A DNA stretch of 39,056 bases from Gammaproteobacteria bacterium (GTDB lineage: Bacteria; Pseudomonadota; Gammaproteobacteria; SZUA-140): positions 1-39,056 of the forward strand of contig JADJWH010000002.1 of the NCBI GenBank assembly GCA_016716465.1. The letters run 5' to 3'. Made by a program: the position numbers and the translations under genes. The notes beneath the pieces were generated by a model that did no database searches, was not told where the DNA came from, and was given only the letters and a program-made list of their open reading frames with translations. Shown here piece after piece: positions 24,709 to 36,097 of this stretch (position 1 is the first letter of the stretch; every line of letters begins with the position of its first letter).

Positions 24709-25170
24709 TCAGAACGGAATGTCGTCGTCGAAATCGTCGGCCCCCGCCGCGACCCGCTCGCGCGCGGGCGGTGCGGACTGCGACTGCCCCGCGCCGCCGC
24801 CGTACCCCTCACCACCGCCCCCGCCGCCGCCGCGCCCGTCGAGCATCTGCATCTCGCTGGCGATGATCTCGGTGGTGTAGCGGTCGGCGCCGCTGTTCTT
24901 GTCCTGCCATTTGCGCGTGCGCAGGCTGCCCTCGACATAGACCTTCGAACCCTTCTTGAGGTATTCGCCGGCGATCTCGGCGAGGCGGTTGTAGAACACC
25001 ACGGTGTGCCATTCCGTACGTTCCTGCTTCTCGCCGGACTGTTTGTCCTTCCATGATTCCGAAGTGGCCAGCGTGACGTTCGCCACCGCGCCGCCGCTCG
25101 GCATATACCGCACCTCCGGGTCCTTGCCCAGATTGCCAATCAGAATGACCTTGTTCACGCCTCTTGCCAT
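24709..25170 (-). CDS. ssb: Single-stranded DNA-binding protein
   Basis: A 153-residue SSB with the N-terminal OB fold (MARGVNKVILIGNLGKDPEV, RTEWHTVVFYNRLAEIAGEY, GSKVYVEGSLRTRKWQD), a flexible Gly-rich linker (GRGGGGGGGEGYGGGAG) and the acidic C-terminal tip DDFDDDIPF that recruits repair and replication partners. It coats single-stranded DNA as a tetramer. It lies 39 bases after yajR on the same strand and close to divergent uvrA, the order common in gammaproteobacteria. Confidence 0.96.
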   Translation of the reverse strand: MARGVNKVILIGNLGKDPEVRYMPSGGAVANVTLATSESWKDKQSGEKQERTEWHTVVFYNRLAEIAGEYLKKGSKVYVEGSLRTRKWQDKNSGADRYTTEIIASEMQMLDGRGGGGGGGEGYGGGAGQSQSAPPARERVAAGADDFDDDIPF

Positions 25171-25209
25171 GCTCGTCTCCCGGATACTCGCGCAGAAATC
25201 GCTGACTCT

Positions 25210-26613
25210 CTATGAATTCGCCGTCCCGGCCCATTCGGCCGCGAGACGATCAAGCCGCCCGTAATCCACCGCGCGGCTGTCCACCTTAAGATACGCCACC
25301 CCCTCCTCCATCACAACAATGGCCTCCGCCACGCCGGGCAGGGCGAGCAGCTCGCGCTCCCGCCGGGCGGCCTCGGCGCCGGCACCGTCGGGGCGGCTTT
25401 CTCCCAAGGAAATCATATAGCTGCTGAGATATCGCGGCGGCGCCATGGAGCGCGCCCACAGCCACCACAGGGCGGCCATCAGGGCGCAGAAGCCGAATAC
25501 CCCGGCGATGCCGGCATGACCGTAGAGGTAGCCGCCGACCACCCCGCCGCAGAACGCCCCGAGGAACTGCGAAGTCGAGTAGACGCCCATCGCGGTGCCT
25601 TTCTTGTCGGCCGGGGCGAACTTCGCGATCAGCGAGGGCAGCAGGGCCTCCAGCACGTTGAAGGCGCAGAAGAACAGCAGCAGCAGGGCGACGATCGCGA
25701 CGAGCGACACGTGAAAGAACGCCAGTCCGAGCTCCGCCAGCGCCACGCCGGCGATCGCCGACAGGAACACCTCCTTCAGGCGGCGACGCTTCTCCGCGAC
25801 CACCACCAGCGGAACCATCACGACCAGCGCGACCAGCAGCACGGGCAGATAGACGTAGCCGTGATGCGCGGTCTCGACCCCGGCGAAGTCGCGCAGCGCG
25901 AACGGCAAGGCGACGAAGCTCGCGGTGAGGATGCAGTGGAGGGCGAAGATCCCGCCGTCGATGCGCAACAGCTGCGGATCGCGCAGCACCTGGGAAAAAT
26001 ACCCCGGCACCGCGCCGGTGTCGCGATGGGTGCGGTGCCGGACCGGGTCGGGCACCACCAGGTACAGCAGGGCGATGCCGAGCAGGGCCAGCACGGCGGT
26101 CAGCCAGAAGATGCCGGGCACGCCGATCCAGTGATTCAGGATCGGGCCCAGCGCCAGCGAAACCGCGAACGAGAGACCGATGCTGAGCCCGATCACCGCC
26201 ATCGCCTTGGTGCGGTGCTCCTCGCGCGTCAGGTCGGCGGCCAGCGCCATGACCGCCGCGGCGATCGCGCCGCTGCCCTGCACCATGCGCCCGATGATGA
26301 TGCCCGTCATGGAGTCGGCGGTGGCCGCGACCACGCTGCCCAGCGCGAAGATGACCAGGCCGACGGCGATCACCGGCTTGCAGCCGAAACGGTCGGACAA
26401 CATGCCGAAGGGGACCTGCAGCACGGCCTGCGACAGGCCGTAGGCGCCGATCGCGAGGCCGATCAGCACCGGCGCCACCGTGCCGAAGCGCTCCGAGGCG
26501 TAGAGGGCGAACACGGGCAGGATCATGAACAGGCCCAGCATTCGGAAGGAAAAGATCGCGGCCAGCGACAACGCGGCCCGGCGCTCCAGCGCCGTAATAT
26601 TCTCACGCGACAT
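25210..26613 (-). CDS. yajR: Major facilitator transporter YajR
   Basis: A 467-residue MFS transporter with 12 membrane segments and a C-terminal cytoplasmic ferredoxin-like domain (about 400-467; ALPGVAEAIVVMEEGVAYLK), the feature that marks YajR. Close family strings include FSFRMLGLFMILPVFALYAS, AVLQVPFGMLSDRFG (motif A), GRMVQGSGAIAAAVMALAAD, LTREEHRTKAMAVIG and GTAMGVYSTSQFLGAF. It is likely a proton-driven drug/small-molecule exporter, but substrates are not well defined. The ATG at 26613 is preferred over a TTG at 26634. The yajR-ssb-uvrA arrangement is conserved. Confidence 0.9.
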   Translation of the reverse strand: MSRENITALERRAALSLAAIFSFRMLGLFMILPVFALYASERFGTVAPVLIGLAIGAYGLSQAVLQVPFGMLSDRFGCKPVIAVGLVIFALGSVVAATADSMTGIIIGRMVQGSGAIAAAVMALAADLTREEHRTKAMAVIGLSIGLSFAVSLALGPILNHWIGVPGIFWLTAVLALLGIALLYLVVPDPVRHRTHRDTGAVPGYFSQVLRDPQLLRIDGGIFALHCILTASFVALPFALRDFAGVETAHHGYVYLPVLLVALVVMVPLVVVAEKRRRLKEVFLSAIAGVALAELGLAFFHVSLVAIVALLLLFFCAFNVLEALLPSLIAKFAPADKKGTAMGVYSTSQFLGAFCGGVVGGYLYGHAGIAGVFGFCALMAALWWLWARSMAPPRYLSSYMISLGESRPDGAGAEAARRERELLALPGVAEAIVVMEEGVAYLKVDSRAVDYGRLDRLAAEWAGTANS

Positions 26614-26622
26614 AGGGGTGTT

Positions 26623-26651
26623 TTGCCTGCCCAAGGTAAAGCGGCTATATT
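26623..26651 (+). promoter_or_regulatory. Sigma-70 promoter of uvrA
   Basis: TTGCCT (26623-26628) and TATATT (26646-26651) are separated by 17 bases, and the uvrA ATG lies 29 bases after the -10. I find no standard LexA box (CTGT-N8-ACAG) here. Confidence 0.6.
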
Positions 26652-26680
26652 AACAGGTTGCTTTTAGAGCGGGAAATCGT

Positions 26681-29551
<2,871 letters not shown>

Positions 29552-29576
29552 GCCCCATTCAACCGAGCAAGCTCCC

Positions 29577-31055
29577 GTGACCCCGCCCCGCCCCCGCCAC
29601 CTGATCCTCCTCGCCGCCCTGTTCGCCGGCGCGGGGACCGCGGCCGGGGTCGTCGACCTGCCGAACATCGGCGATTCCTCCGAGAACTACCTGTCGACAG
29701 CCGAGGAACAGACGCTCGGCAAGGTCTTCATGCGCAACGTGCGCCAGTCGCTGCAGGTGGTGAACGATCCCGAGGTCGAGTCCTACATCCAGTCGCTCGG
29801 CTACCGGCTGGTGGCGAGCAGCGGCACCCAGGGCCGCCAGTTCACCTACTTCGTGGTGAACGACCCGGCGATCAACGCCTTCGCCGGCTTCGGCGGCTAC
29901 ATCGGCGTCAACAGCGGGCTGATCCTCGTGACACAGTCCGAGGCGGAGCTCGCCGCGGTCATCGGGCACGAGACGGCACATGTCGCGCAGCACCATCTCG
30001 CGCGCGCCATCGAGCAGTCCGCGCGCATGAGCGCGCCGATGACGGCCGCGATCATCGCCGCCATCCTCCTCGGCAGCCAGACCAGCCAGGGCGGGCAGAT
30101 CGGCGAGGCCGCGCTCGCCGCCACCGTCGCCGGCAGCGCGCAGCGGCAGATCAATTTCACCCGCGCGAACGAATGGGAGGCGGACCGCATCGGCATGCAG
30201 TTCCTGGCCGGCGCGGGCTACGATCCGCACGCGATGCCCGACTTCTTCGAGCGCCTGCAGAAATCGAGCTACGACAACCTGCAATACAGCTTCCTGTTCA
30301 CCCACCCGGTCACCAGCGAGCGTATCGCGGACTCGCGCAACCGCGCCGAACAGCTGCCGCGCGCCACGGACAGCGAGACCAACGGGAACTACCAGCTGAT
30401 CCGCGCCAAGGTGCGCGTGCTGCAGGACAACAATCCGCAGAAGAGCGCCGAATATTTCGAAAAGACCCTGGCCGGCGCGCCCGCGGCCGATAAGGACGCC
30501 CTCGCCTACGGCTACGCCCTCTCGCTGCTCGCCCTCGGCCGCGACCAGGATGCGCTCGCGCAGCTGCAGCCGCTGGTCGGCAAAAACCCCGAGCGCATCG
30601 CCTATCAGATCCTGCTGGCGCAGATCCAGCTGGCCGGCGGCCAGACCGCCGCCGCGCTCGCCACCTACGAACGCAACCTCGGCCTCTACCCCTACAATCT
30701 GCCCCTGACGACGCGCTATGTCGGCGCCCTGCTGCAGGCGGAAAAGCCGGAGAAGGCCCTGGCGACGATCAACGAATATTTCCGGCAGCGGCAACCGGAC
30801 GCCGAACTCTACGCCCTGCAGGCGCGCGCCGCGGGCATGCTCGGCCGCAACACCGAGATGCACCTGGCCCTGGCGGAACACCACTATCAGCTTGGCGAGA
30901 CCCGCACCGCCATCGAACAGCTGCGCATCGCCCAGCGCGGCGCGCCCGTGGACGACGATCGTCTGCGGGCGCGTATCGAGGCGCGCATGGACGAACTGCA
31001 GACGGCCTGGAAGGCGGAACGGAAGGTGAGCGGCGAGGAGGAGAAGAAGCCGTGA
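29577..31055 (+). CDS. bepA: BepA-type periplasmic M48 metalloprotease with TPR domain
   Basis: A 492-residue protease/chaperone for outer-membrane protein quality control. The signal peptide ends near residue 23. The zinc site is H131-E132-x-x-H135 (AAVIGHETAHVAQHHLARAI), with the third ligand in NEWEADRIGMQFLAGAGYDP. The patterns AFAGFGGYIGVNSGLI and FLFTHPVTSERIADSRNRAE are typical. The C-terminal half (about 280-485) consists of tetratricopeptide repeats. In E. coli, BepA degrades stalled LptD and works with the BAM complex. It starts with GTG 25 bases after the uvrA stop, so read-through from uvrA is possible. Confidence 0.92.
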   Translation: MTPPRPRHLILLAALFAGAGTAAGVVDLPNIGDSSENYLSTAEEQTLGKVFMRNVRQSLQVVNDPEVESYIQSLGYRLVASSGTQGRQFTYFVVNDPAINAFAGFGGYIGVNSGLILVTQSEAELAAVIGHETAHVAQHHLARAIEQSARMSAPMTAAIIAAILLGSQTSQGGQIGEAALAATVAGSAQRQINFTRANEWEADRIGMQFLAGAGYDPHAMPDFFERLQKSSYDNLQYSFLFTHPVTSERIADSRNRAEQLPRATDSETNGNYQLIRAKVRVLQDNNPQKSAEYFEKTLAGAPAADKDALAYGYALSLLALGRDQDALAQLQPLVGKNPERIAYQILLAQIQLAGGQTAAALATYERNLGLYPYNLPLTTRYVGALLQAEKPEKALATINEYFRQRQPDAELYALQARAAGMLGRNTEMHLALAEHHYQLGETRTAIEQLRIAQRGAPVDDDRLRARIEARMDELQTAWKAERKVSGEEEKKP

Positions 31056-31066
31056 AGCCAGGAAAT

Positions 31067-31139
31067 TTGGGGTCAGAGTAAAAACTCTTCGCGGAACCGG
31101 TTTTATAGCTTGGGATTGATCGAGTTTTTACTCCCCCCC
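31067..31139. repeat. Palindromic intergenic repeat, second sequence family
   Basis: GAGTAAAAACTC (31076-31087) is perfectly inverted at 31122-31133, flanked by TTTGGGGTCA on the left and CCCCCCC on the right. It resembles the sixA-flanking repeats in design (TTGGGG...CCCC ends around an AT-rich stem), but the stem sequence differs. It lies 12 bases after bepA and 79 bases beyond the hybrid kinase stop, where it could terminate both. Confidence 0.75.
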
Positions 31140-31217
31140 GGCACCACCCTCACCCACGCAGCCCCGCGCGCGACGCCTGTGTCCAGCCAAAGTTTCTCAG
31201 CCCTCAGTCCCGGGCTC

Positions 31218-33902
31218 TTACCCCGGCAGGCGCTTGCGGTTCAGTTCGTCCACCTCGACGAGGTCGCTGAAACATTCGTCGGCGCCGGCGGCGCGGTAGG
31301 CCTGGCACTGGGTACGGCTGGCGGCGGCGGAGACGATCACCATCACGGGGACGTGCTCCCCCTGATGCTCACGGCCACGCAGGCGGCGGATCGATTCGGC
31401 ATCGAGCAATTCACGCGACTCATTGTCCACCAGGATCAGGTCGTAGCGCCCGCGCATGGCCGCATCCAGCGCCTCGGCGGCGTCGAGCGCGAGACTGGTG
31501 CGGTAGCCGAGGCGCTCGAGGCGCGCCAGCAACTGCTTCTGCCGCTCATCCTCCACCGCGAGGACCAGGGCATGGCCGTGCTGCGGCAGGCGGGACGCCG
31601 CCAGGCTGTGACGCGTGATGAAGGTCTCGCGGTCGTTGCGATCGATCCCCGACACGGCGGTGATGCATTCATTGAGCTGTTCCCGGTCGAAGGGCGCCGT
31701 GAGATACCCCTGCACGCCGGCATGGCGCACCTCCTCGCTGTCGCCGCGGTAGCCGGTGGTGGCGACCATGATCATGTGCACGCGGGAGATACGTCCGTCC
31801 TCGCGCACCGTGCGCGCGAAGCGGAGGCCGTTCATGCCGCGCATCATCATGTCGAAGATCACCACGTCGTACGGTTGCCGGCGCTCGGCGGCGGTGATCA
31901 GCTCGTGCAGCGCGCGCACCCCGTCGTCGACGCCGGCCACGCCCAGGCCGAGTTCGCTCACCATGTTCTGCAGGGAGGCCAGCGCCACCGCGTCCGCGTT
32001 GACGATGAGTGCGCGCAGGCCGCCCAGCTCGCGACTGACCGGCCGCGGCGCCGGCCGGGCGTCCGGGTGCTTCATGAAGCGGCAGGTGAACCAGAACAGG
32101 CTGCCGCGCCCGGGCTCGCTCTCGACACCGATGGCACCGTCCATCATCTCGGTCAGACGCTTGGAGATCACCAGACCGAGACCGGAACTGCCATAGCGCG
32201 GCGTCAGCGACGCCTCGGTGCGGGCGAAGATCTCGAAGATGCGTTTCTGGGTGGCTGCGGCGATACCGGGACCGGTGTCGCTGACCGCGAAGCGTAGCGC
32301 CGTTTCCTGTTCGGCGTCCTCCAGCACCTCGATGCGCAGCACCACCTCGCCCTTCTCGGTGAACTTGACCGCGTTGTCCACCAGATTGGTGAGCAGCTGG
32401 CGCAGCCGGGTCGGGTCCCCGCGCAGGGCCGTCGGCGTCGAATACGGCATCACGTACACCAGGTTCACGCCCTTGCGCGCCGCCTGGTCGCGGTACAACT
32501 GGTAAACGATGTCCACCGTCTGCCAGAGGTCGAAATCGATCGACTCGAGATAGAGCTTGCCGGCCTCGATCTTGGAGAAATCGAGCACGTCGTTGATGAT
32601 GGTGATGAGTGACTCGCCCGAGGCGCGGATGGCGGCGACGCGCTCACGCTGTTCCGGCGATAGGTCGGTGCCGAGCAGCAGGTTGAGCGTGCTCAGCATG
32701 CTGTTGACCGGGACGCGGACTTCCTGGCTGACATTGGCGATGAACTCGAACTTGCTGCGCGAGGACTCCAGCGCCGCGTCCTTGGCCCGGCGCAGCTCGG
32801 ACTCCACCTTCTTGCGCTCGGTGATGTCGCGCGCGATGGCGATGAACAGATAGCGGCCCTCGATCTCCATCTCGCTGATTTCGATCTCGAGCGGAAACTG
32901 GGTGCCGTCCTTGCGCAGTCCCTGTACCTCGCGCGCGACGCCGAGGATGGTGCGGTCGCCGCCGCGGATGAACTGCTGGATGAAGCGTTCGTGCTCGGAA
33001 AAGTGGGGCTCGGGCAGCAGAATGGCCAGCCCCTGGCCGATGGCCTCGGCGGAGGGGTAACCGAAGATCCGGGTCGCCGCCGGATTGAAGCTCTCGATCT
33101 GCCCGTTCTCATCGATGGTGATGATGGCATCCATGGCGTGATGGAGCACGGCATGGATGCGGCGCTCGCTCTCGTGCAGCTCCTGCGCCTTCTGGCGCGC
33201 GCCGGTCAGCGCGGCCTGCTTCTCGGAATAGAGCGAGACCAGCTTGCGCGACATGGTATTGAACGCGCCCGCCGTCTGGGCCAGCTCGTCGCCGCCCAGC
33301 ACCGGGACCTGGTAGCCGATGTCGCCGGAGGCGATGCGGCGGGTGGCGTCGCGCAGGTTGGTAAGCCGGCGCCGGAAGTAGTTGCCGAGGAGCACCGAGA
33401 ATGCGACGGAGACGGCAAGCCCGAACATGGCGATGGTGGCCATCTCGCGCCGCGCCGCATCCATGGTGACGTTGATCGCCTGCACCGACAGGCCGAGCTG
33501 CACGCCGCCCATGATCTCGCCGTTGCGCAGGATTTCCGCGCTGACGTCGTAGATCCCGTCATCGACGTCCTCGAACAGGAAGTCCTCCACGAAGGGGCGC
33601 GCCAGCGTCGCGGGATCGCCGCCCTCGGCGACCAGGTCTCCGGCGGGATTGACGATGCGCACGTAGACCGTGCCGGGCAAGGCCAGGATCTCGTTGATGT
33701 GGACGAGCAGGCCGTCGCGGTCGCCGCTGAGCAGCTTGTCTTCCAGCGTGGAGGCAAGGATCTCGGCGATCGAGGTGGCGCGGTTGGACAGCTCGATCTC
33801 GTTGGAACCGCGCAGGAAATTGAGGCTGCTCCAGACCAGGATTACCAGCAGCAGCAACTGGATCACCACCAGACCCAGTATGATCTTGAGACGGAATGAC
33901 AT
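31218..33902 (-). CDS. Degenerate hybrid sensor histidine kinase (BarA-like layout) lacking the acceptor histidine
   Basis: An 894-residue membrane protein. In order: TM1 (6-26), a periplasmic sensor region (about 30-155), TM2 (155-177), HAMP (178-230), PAS (about 245-365), HisKA (about 384-450), HATPase (about 495-610) and two receiver domains (about 628-750 and 777-894). The H-box reads FIANVSQEVRVPVNS: the phospho-acceptor His is replaced by Gln393 (codon 32726-32724). The ATP site looks intact (LLTNLVDNAVKF, DTGPGI, GSSGLGLVIS). Receiver aspartates D684 and D826 remain, but the conserved Lys is missing in both (YLTAPF; CFSDLV). No Hpt domain. It may act as a non-catalytic sensor or heterodimer partner. 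The ATG at 33902 is chosen because TM1 follows directly. Confidence 0.88.
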   Translation of the reverse strand: MSFRLKIILGLVVIQLLLLVILVWSSLNFLRGSNEIELSNRATSIAEILASTLEDKLLSGDRDGLLVHINEILALPGTVYVRIVNPAGDLVAEGGDPATLARPFVEDFLFEDVDDGIYDVSAEILRNGEIMGGVQLGLSVQAINVTMDAARREMATIAMFGLAVSVAFSVLLGNYFRRRLTNLRDATRRIASGDIGYQVPVLGGDELAQTAGAFNTMSRKLVSLYSEKQAALTGARQKAQELHESERRIHAVLHHAMDAIITIDENGQIESFNPAATRIFGYPSAEAIGQGLAILLPEPHFSEHERFIQQFIRGGDRTILGVAREVQGLRKDGTQFPLEIEISEMEIEGRYLFIAIARDITERKKVESELRRAKDAALESSRSKFEFIANVSQEVRVPVNSMLSTLNLLLGTDLSPEQRERVAAIRASGESLITIINDVLDFSKIEAGKLYLESIDFDLWQTVDIVYQLYRDQAARKGVNLVYVMPYSTPTALRGDPTRLRQLLTNLVDNAVKFTEKGEVVLRIEVLEDAEQETALRFAVSDTGPGIAAATQKRIFEIFARTEASLTPRYGSSGLGLVISKRLTEMMDGAIGVESEPGRGSLFWFTCRFMKHPDARPAPRPVSRELGGLRALIVNADAVALASLQNMVSELGLGVAGVDDGVRALHELITAAERRQPYDVVIFDMMMRGMNGLRFARTVREDGRISRVHMIMVATTGYRGDSEEVRHAGVQGYLTAPFDREQLNECITAVSGIDRNDRETFITRHSLAASRLPQHGHALVLAVEDERQKQLLARLERLGYRTSLALDAAEALDAAMRGRYDLILVDNESRELLDAESIRRLRGREHQGEHVPVMVIVSAAASRTQCQAYRAAGADECFSDLVEVDELNRKRLPG

Positions 33903-34224
33903 CGCGGTACGACCCTCTATTCCCCGCTCACCGGCACGGTTCGCCTGCATCCCTGCGACCGCGCTCTGATCAATCGACCGGGCATATATTATAGACTCGC
34001 CGTCCACCGGACCGAGGCCGCGGACCGCGCGAGGTTCGGGCCGCCCCGGGATCAGCCGGCCCGACAGCAGCCGCTAAGTCTCTGTTTCTGCTCCACTCCG
34101 TGAGTGCGATACTCTAGTGTGCCCCCGGACGGAATGCAACCGCCGCCCCCGGCCACCCCGGGACGCCGGCTTTAGCTGTTGAATTTACTGGATTTGCGCG
34201 GAATTTCCCGGCGCCGTCACGCGC
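33903..34224. other. Intergenic region without a gene
   Basis: A GC-rich gap between the PilZ gene and the hybrid kinase gene, which lie on the same strand. It should hold the kinase promoter, but I cannot identify -35/-10 elements with confidence. A small hairpin (CACTC-CGT-GAGTG) occurs near 34095-34107; no RNA gene is recognisable. Confidence 0.4.
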
Positions 34225-34596
34225 TCACGGACGCGGCTCGCCCGGGTGATGCGCGCCGTGGCTGCGCTGATACTCGATGAGCTTGCGGATCCTGGCGGCG
34301 TCCGCCTGCGAGATGCCGGAAAACTGGAAGCCGATCCGGTGATATTTGTCACCGCTCTCGGCCCGGGTCCACAGGCTGCGGCAGCGCACGAAGAAGGTCC
34401 TGACGCTGCCGTCGTCCTGGATGACCTCCACCGCCAGCTTGAGATGGTTTCCGACCGGCACGGTCTCGGTGCTCAGCACGGACATGCCGTTTTCACTCAG
34501 ATCCTCCACCCGCCCGAGGAAGGTGGCCTGATCCTCGTCATAGATGGCGAGAAACTGATCGATCTTCCAGCGGGGCTCTATCCGCTGTTCCTTCAT
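34225..34596 (-). CDS. PilZ-domain c-di-GMP-binding protein
   Basis: A 123-residue single-domain PilZ protein. Both ligand motifs are present: RxxxR in EQRIEPRWK (residues 4-8) and D-x-S-x-x-G in VEDLSENGMSVLS. It should bind cyclic di-GMP and act as an effector, for example on motility or exopolysaccharide, but the target is unknown. I chose the ATG at 34596, with GGGACGG upstream, because the RxxxR motif then lies at the N-terminus; an ATG at 34614 would add six residues. It lies upstream of the hybrid kinase gene on the same strand, over 300 bases away. Confidence 0.85.
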   Translation of the reverse strand: MKEQRIEPRWKIDQFLAIYDEDQATFLGRVEDLSENGMSVLSTETVPVGNHLKLAVEVIQDDGSVRTFFVRCRSLWTRAESGDKYHRIGFQFSGISQADAARIRKLIEYQRSHGAHHPGEPRP

Positions 34597-35275
34597 CTTT
34601 TTCCGTCCCAGCATGATTGCGAACCGATGTGATGGCCAAAGGAGAGTCGTTTCTATAACGGCAGACGCGGCCACCCCCTTAAGCTATAACGATGGCTCAC
34701 AAGACCTGACCCGGAGCGAAGCCACATCGTTCTGCGTCAGAATGGCAGCCATGGCCCGACCTGTTACAGGCGTGATCCCGGGGAGTTCGAGCGTTTCACG
34801 CCGGCGGCCGCACCGGCGAACTGACCCTGTGTCAGCCGCAATAACACCATCATCGATCACGTGCTCGACCTGTCCCCGGGCTGCCGAACGCAACCCTGAA
34901 CATGCGCGCCTGAATCAGTCACGTCATGACGAATCACGTCCGCCCCCGTCCCGCAGCATCGCTGACTCGGATGACTGTGACTTTTATAGATCCGGATCGG
35001 GCTGACGCCAGTACTCACCCGACGCACGACATCACATGACCGGCGTTAATATTTTGACAAATATCGGCGCCCGCACGCCCTATCGATCGTCTGTTCGCCC
35101 TCGTCCGCCATATTGAACTAAGCTGCCCTCGCACACTCATATTGAGTAGCCAGAATCCATGCATCCCCTGGCGAGTAGGTCGCGTGGCGCCGGTGTGTGA
35201 TGTCTCGATTCACATCGGGTCAAAAATCGCAAACATCTTGCAAGATCCGCCATCCATGGACCAACGGAGGCTGAC
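34597..35275. other. Long intergenic region with dyads upstream of a Crp/Fnr regulator
   Basis: I see no credible gene in this 679-base gap. It contains several dyads: GTCATGAC core near 34923, ATATTT-TGAC-AAATAT at 35049-35064, GATGT-N8-ACATC at 35199-35216, and a perfect 12-mer palindrome at 35235-35246. These may include operators for the regulator at 35276. The stretch 35035-35070 is locally AT-rich. Confidence 0.5.
35235..35246. promoter_or_regulatory. Candidate operator: perfect palindrome ATCTTGCAAGAT
   Basis: This 12-base perfect palindrome ends 29 bases before the ATG of the Crp/Fnr-family gene, where an autoregulatory site would be expected. It does not match the Crp (TGTGA-N6-TCACA) or Fnr (TTGAT-N4-ATCAA) consensus, so its role is only a suggestion. 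Confidence 0.35.
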
Positions 35276-36001
35276 ATGCTGAAAAATCAGACGGATTCCC
35301 GGAACACTTATCCATCGTCCCGAACTGGCGATGACTACGGCACCCGGCAGGCGCCGGACAGAAACACGCGCATGGATCCGCGCTTGCGGGATTTACTGAG
35401 TGACCGGACTTCGCGCTACGAGCCGGCGGATGTGCTGTATCGGGCCGGAGACGCCCCATCCACGGTGTATGTCATCGAATCCGGCATGGTCAAACTCATC
35501 AACTATCTCCCCAATGGCAAGGCGCGCATCGTCCGCATCCATTCCGCCGGCTCGTGGCTCGGGCTCAACGGCCTGCTGGGCCGTTCCTATGGACACTCCG
35601 CGATCGCCATCGACGAGGTACGGGTATCCAGGATCGCGATCAATGAGATCATGAACGTCAAGTCCACCGATCCCGATCTCTTCTGCAAGCTGATGGAACA
35701 CTGGTTCTATTACCTGCAGGACGCCGATCTGTGGATATCCTCGTTCTCCACCGGTATCATCCGCGCTCGCGTCGCCCGCCTGATCGACTACCTGTCCCGG
35801 ATCGAGAATAATCTCTCCGCCGAGGAGGTCAGGCTGCTGACCTGCGAGGAAATGGCCGAGATTCTCGGCGCCACGCCGGAAAGCGTCAGCCGGGTGATCG
35901 CCGAGTTCAAGCGGGAGAAACTGCTCTATCCCGGCGATCAGCACGACCCCAGGCATTTCTATCGGGACATACCCCAACTGAACGCGATCTCCCAATGCTG
36001 A
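35276..36001 (+). CDS. Crp/Fnr-family transcriptional regulator
   Basis: A 241-residue regulator. Residues about 35-150 are the cyclic-nucleotide-type sensor barrel (YEPADVLYRAGDAPSTVYVI, ESGMVKLINYLPNGKARIVR, SAGSWLGLNGLL). A dimerisation helix follows, then a Crp-type helix-turn-helix (about 188-215; LLTCEEMAEILGATPESVSR). It lacks the N-terminal cysteine cluster of Fnr, so it is not an Fnr-type iron-sulfur sensor, and typical cAMP-contact residues are not evident. Signal and regulon are unknown. The ATG at 35276 has a strong GGAGG; the first 30 residues are polar and probably disordered. Confidence 0.88.
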   Translation: MLKNQTDSRNTYPSSRTGDDYGTRQAPDRNTRMDPRLRDLLSDRTSRYEPADVLYRAGDAPSTVYVIESGMVKLINYLPNGKARIVRIHSAGSWLGLNGLLGRSYGHSAIAIDEVRVSRIAINEIMNVKSTDPDLFCKLMEHWFYYLQDADLWISSFSTGIIRARVARLIDYLSRIENNLSAEEVRLLTCEEMAEILGATPESVSRVIAEFKREKLLYPGDQHDPRHFYRDIPQLNAISQC

Positions 36002-36097
36002 TTCCACGGGCACGGATTTCCTGCTCCACGACGGCAACCTTGCCGTCCCTGTGCCGAAAGAAAATCCCCCTCTTGAGTCGCGCAAGTCCGCCCGGGC

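Noticed and set aside
26641..26660. Possible LexA box before uvrA (CTATATTAACAG)
   Set aside because: The half-sites are too close and do not fit CTGT-N8-ACAG; the sequence is better explained as a -10 region.
35195..35213. TGTGA...TCACA resembling a Crp site
   Set aside because: The spacer is 9 bases rather than 6, so it does not fit the Crp consensus.
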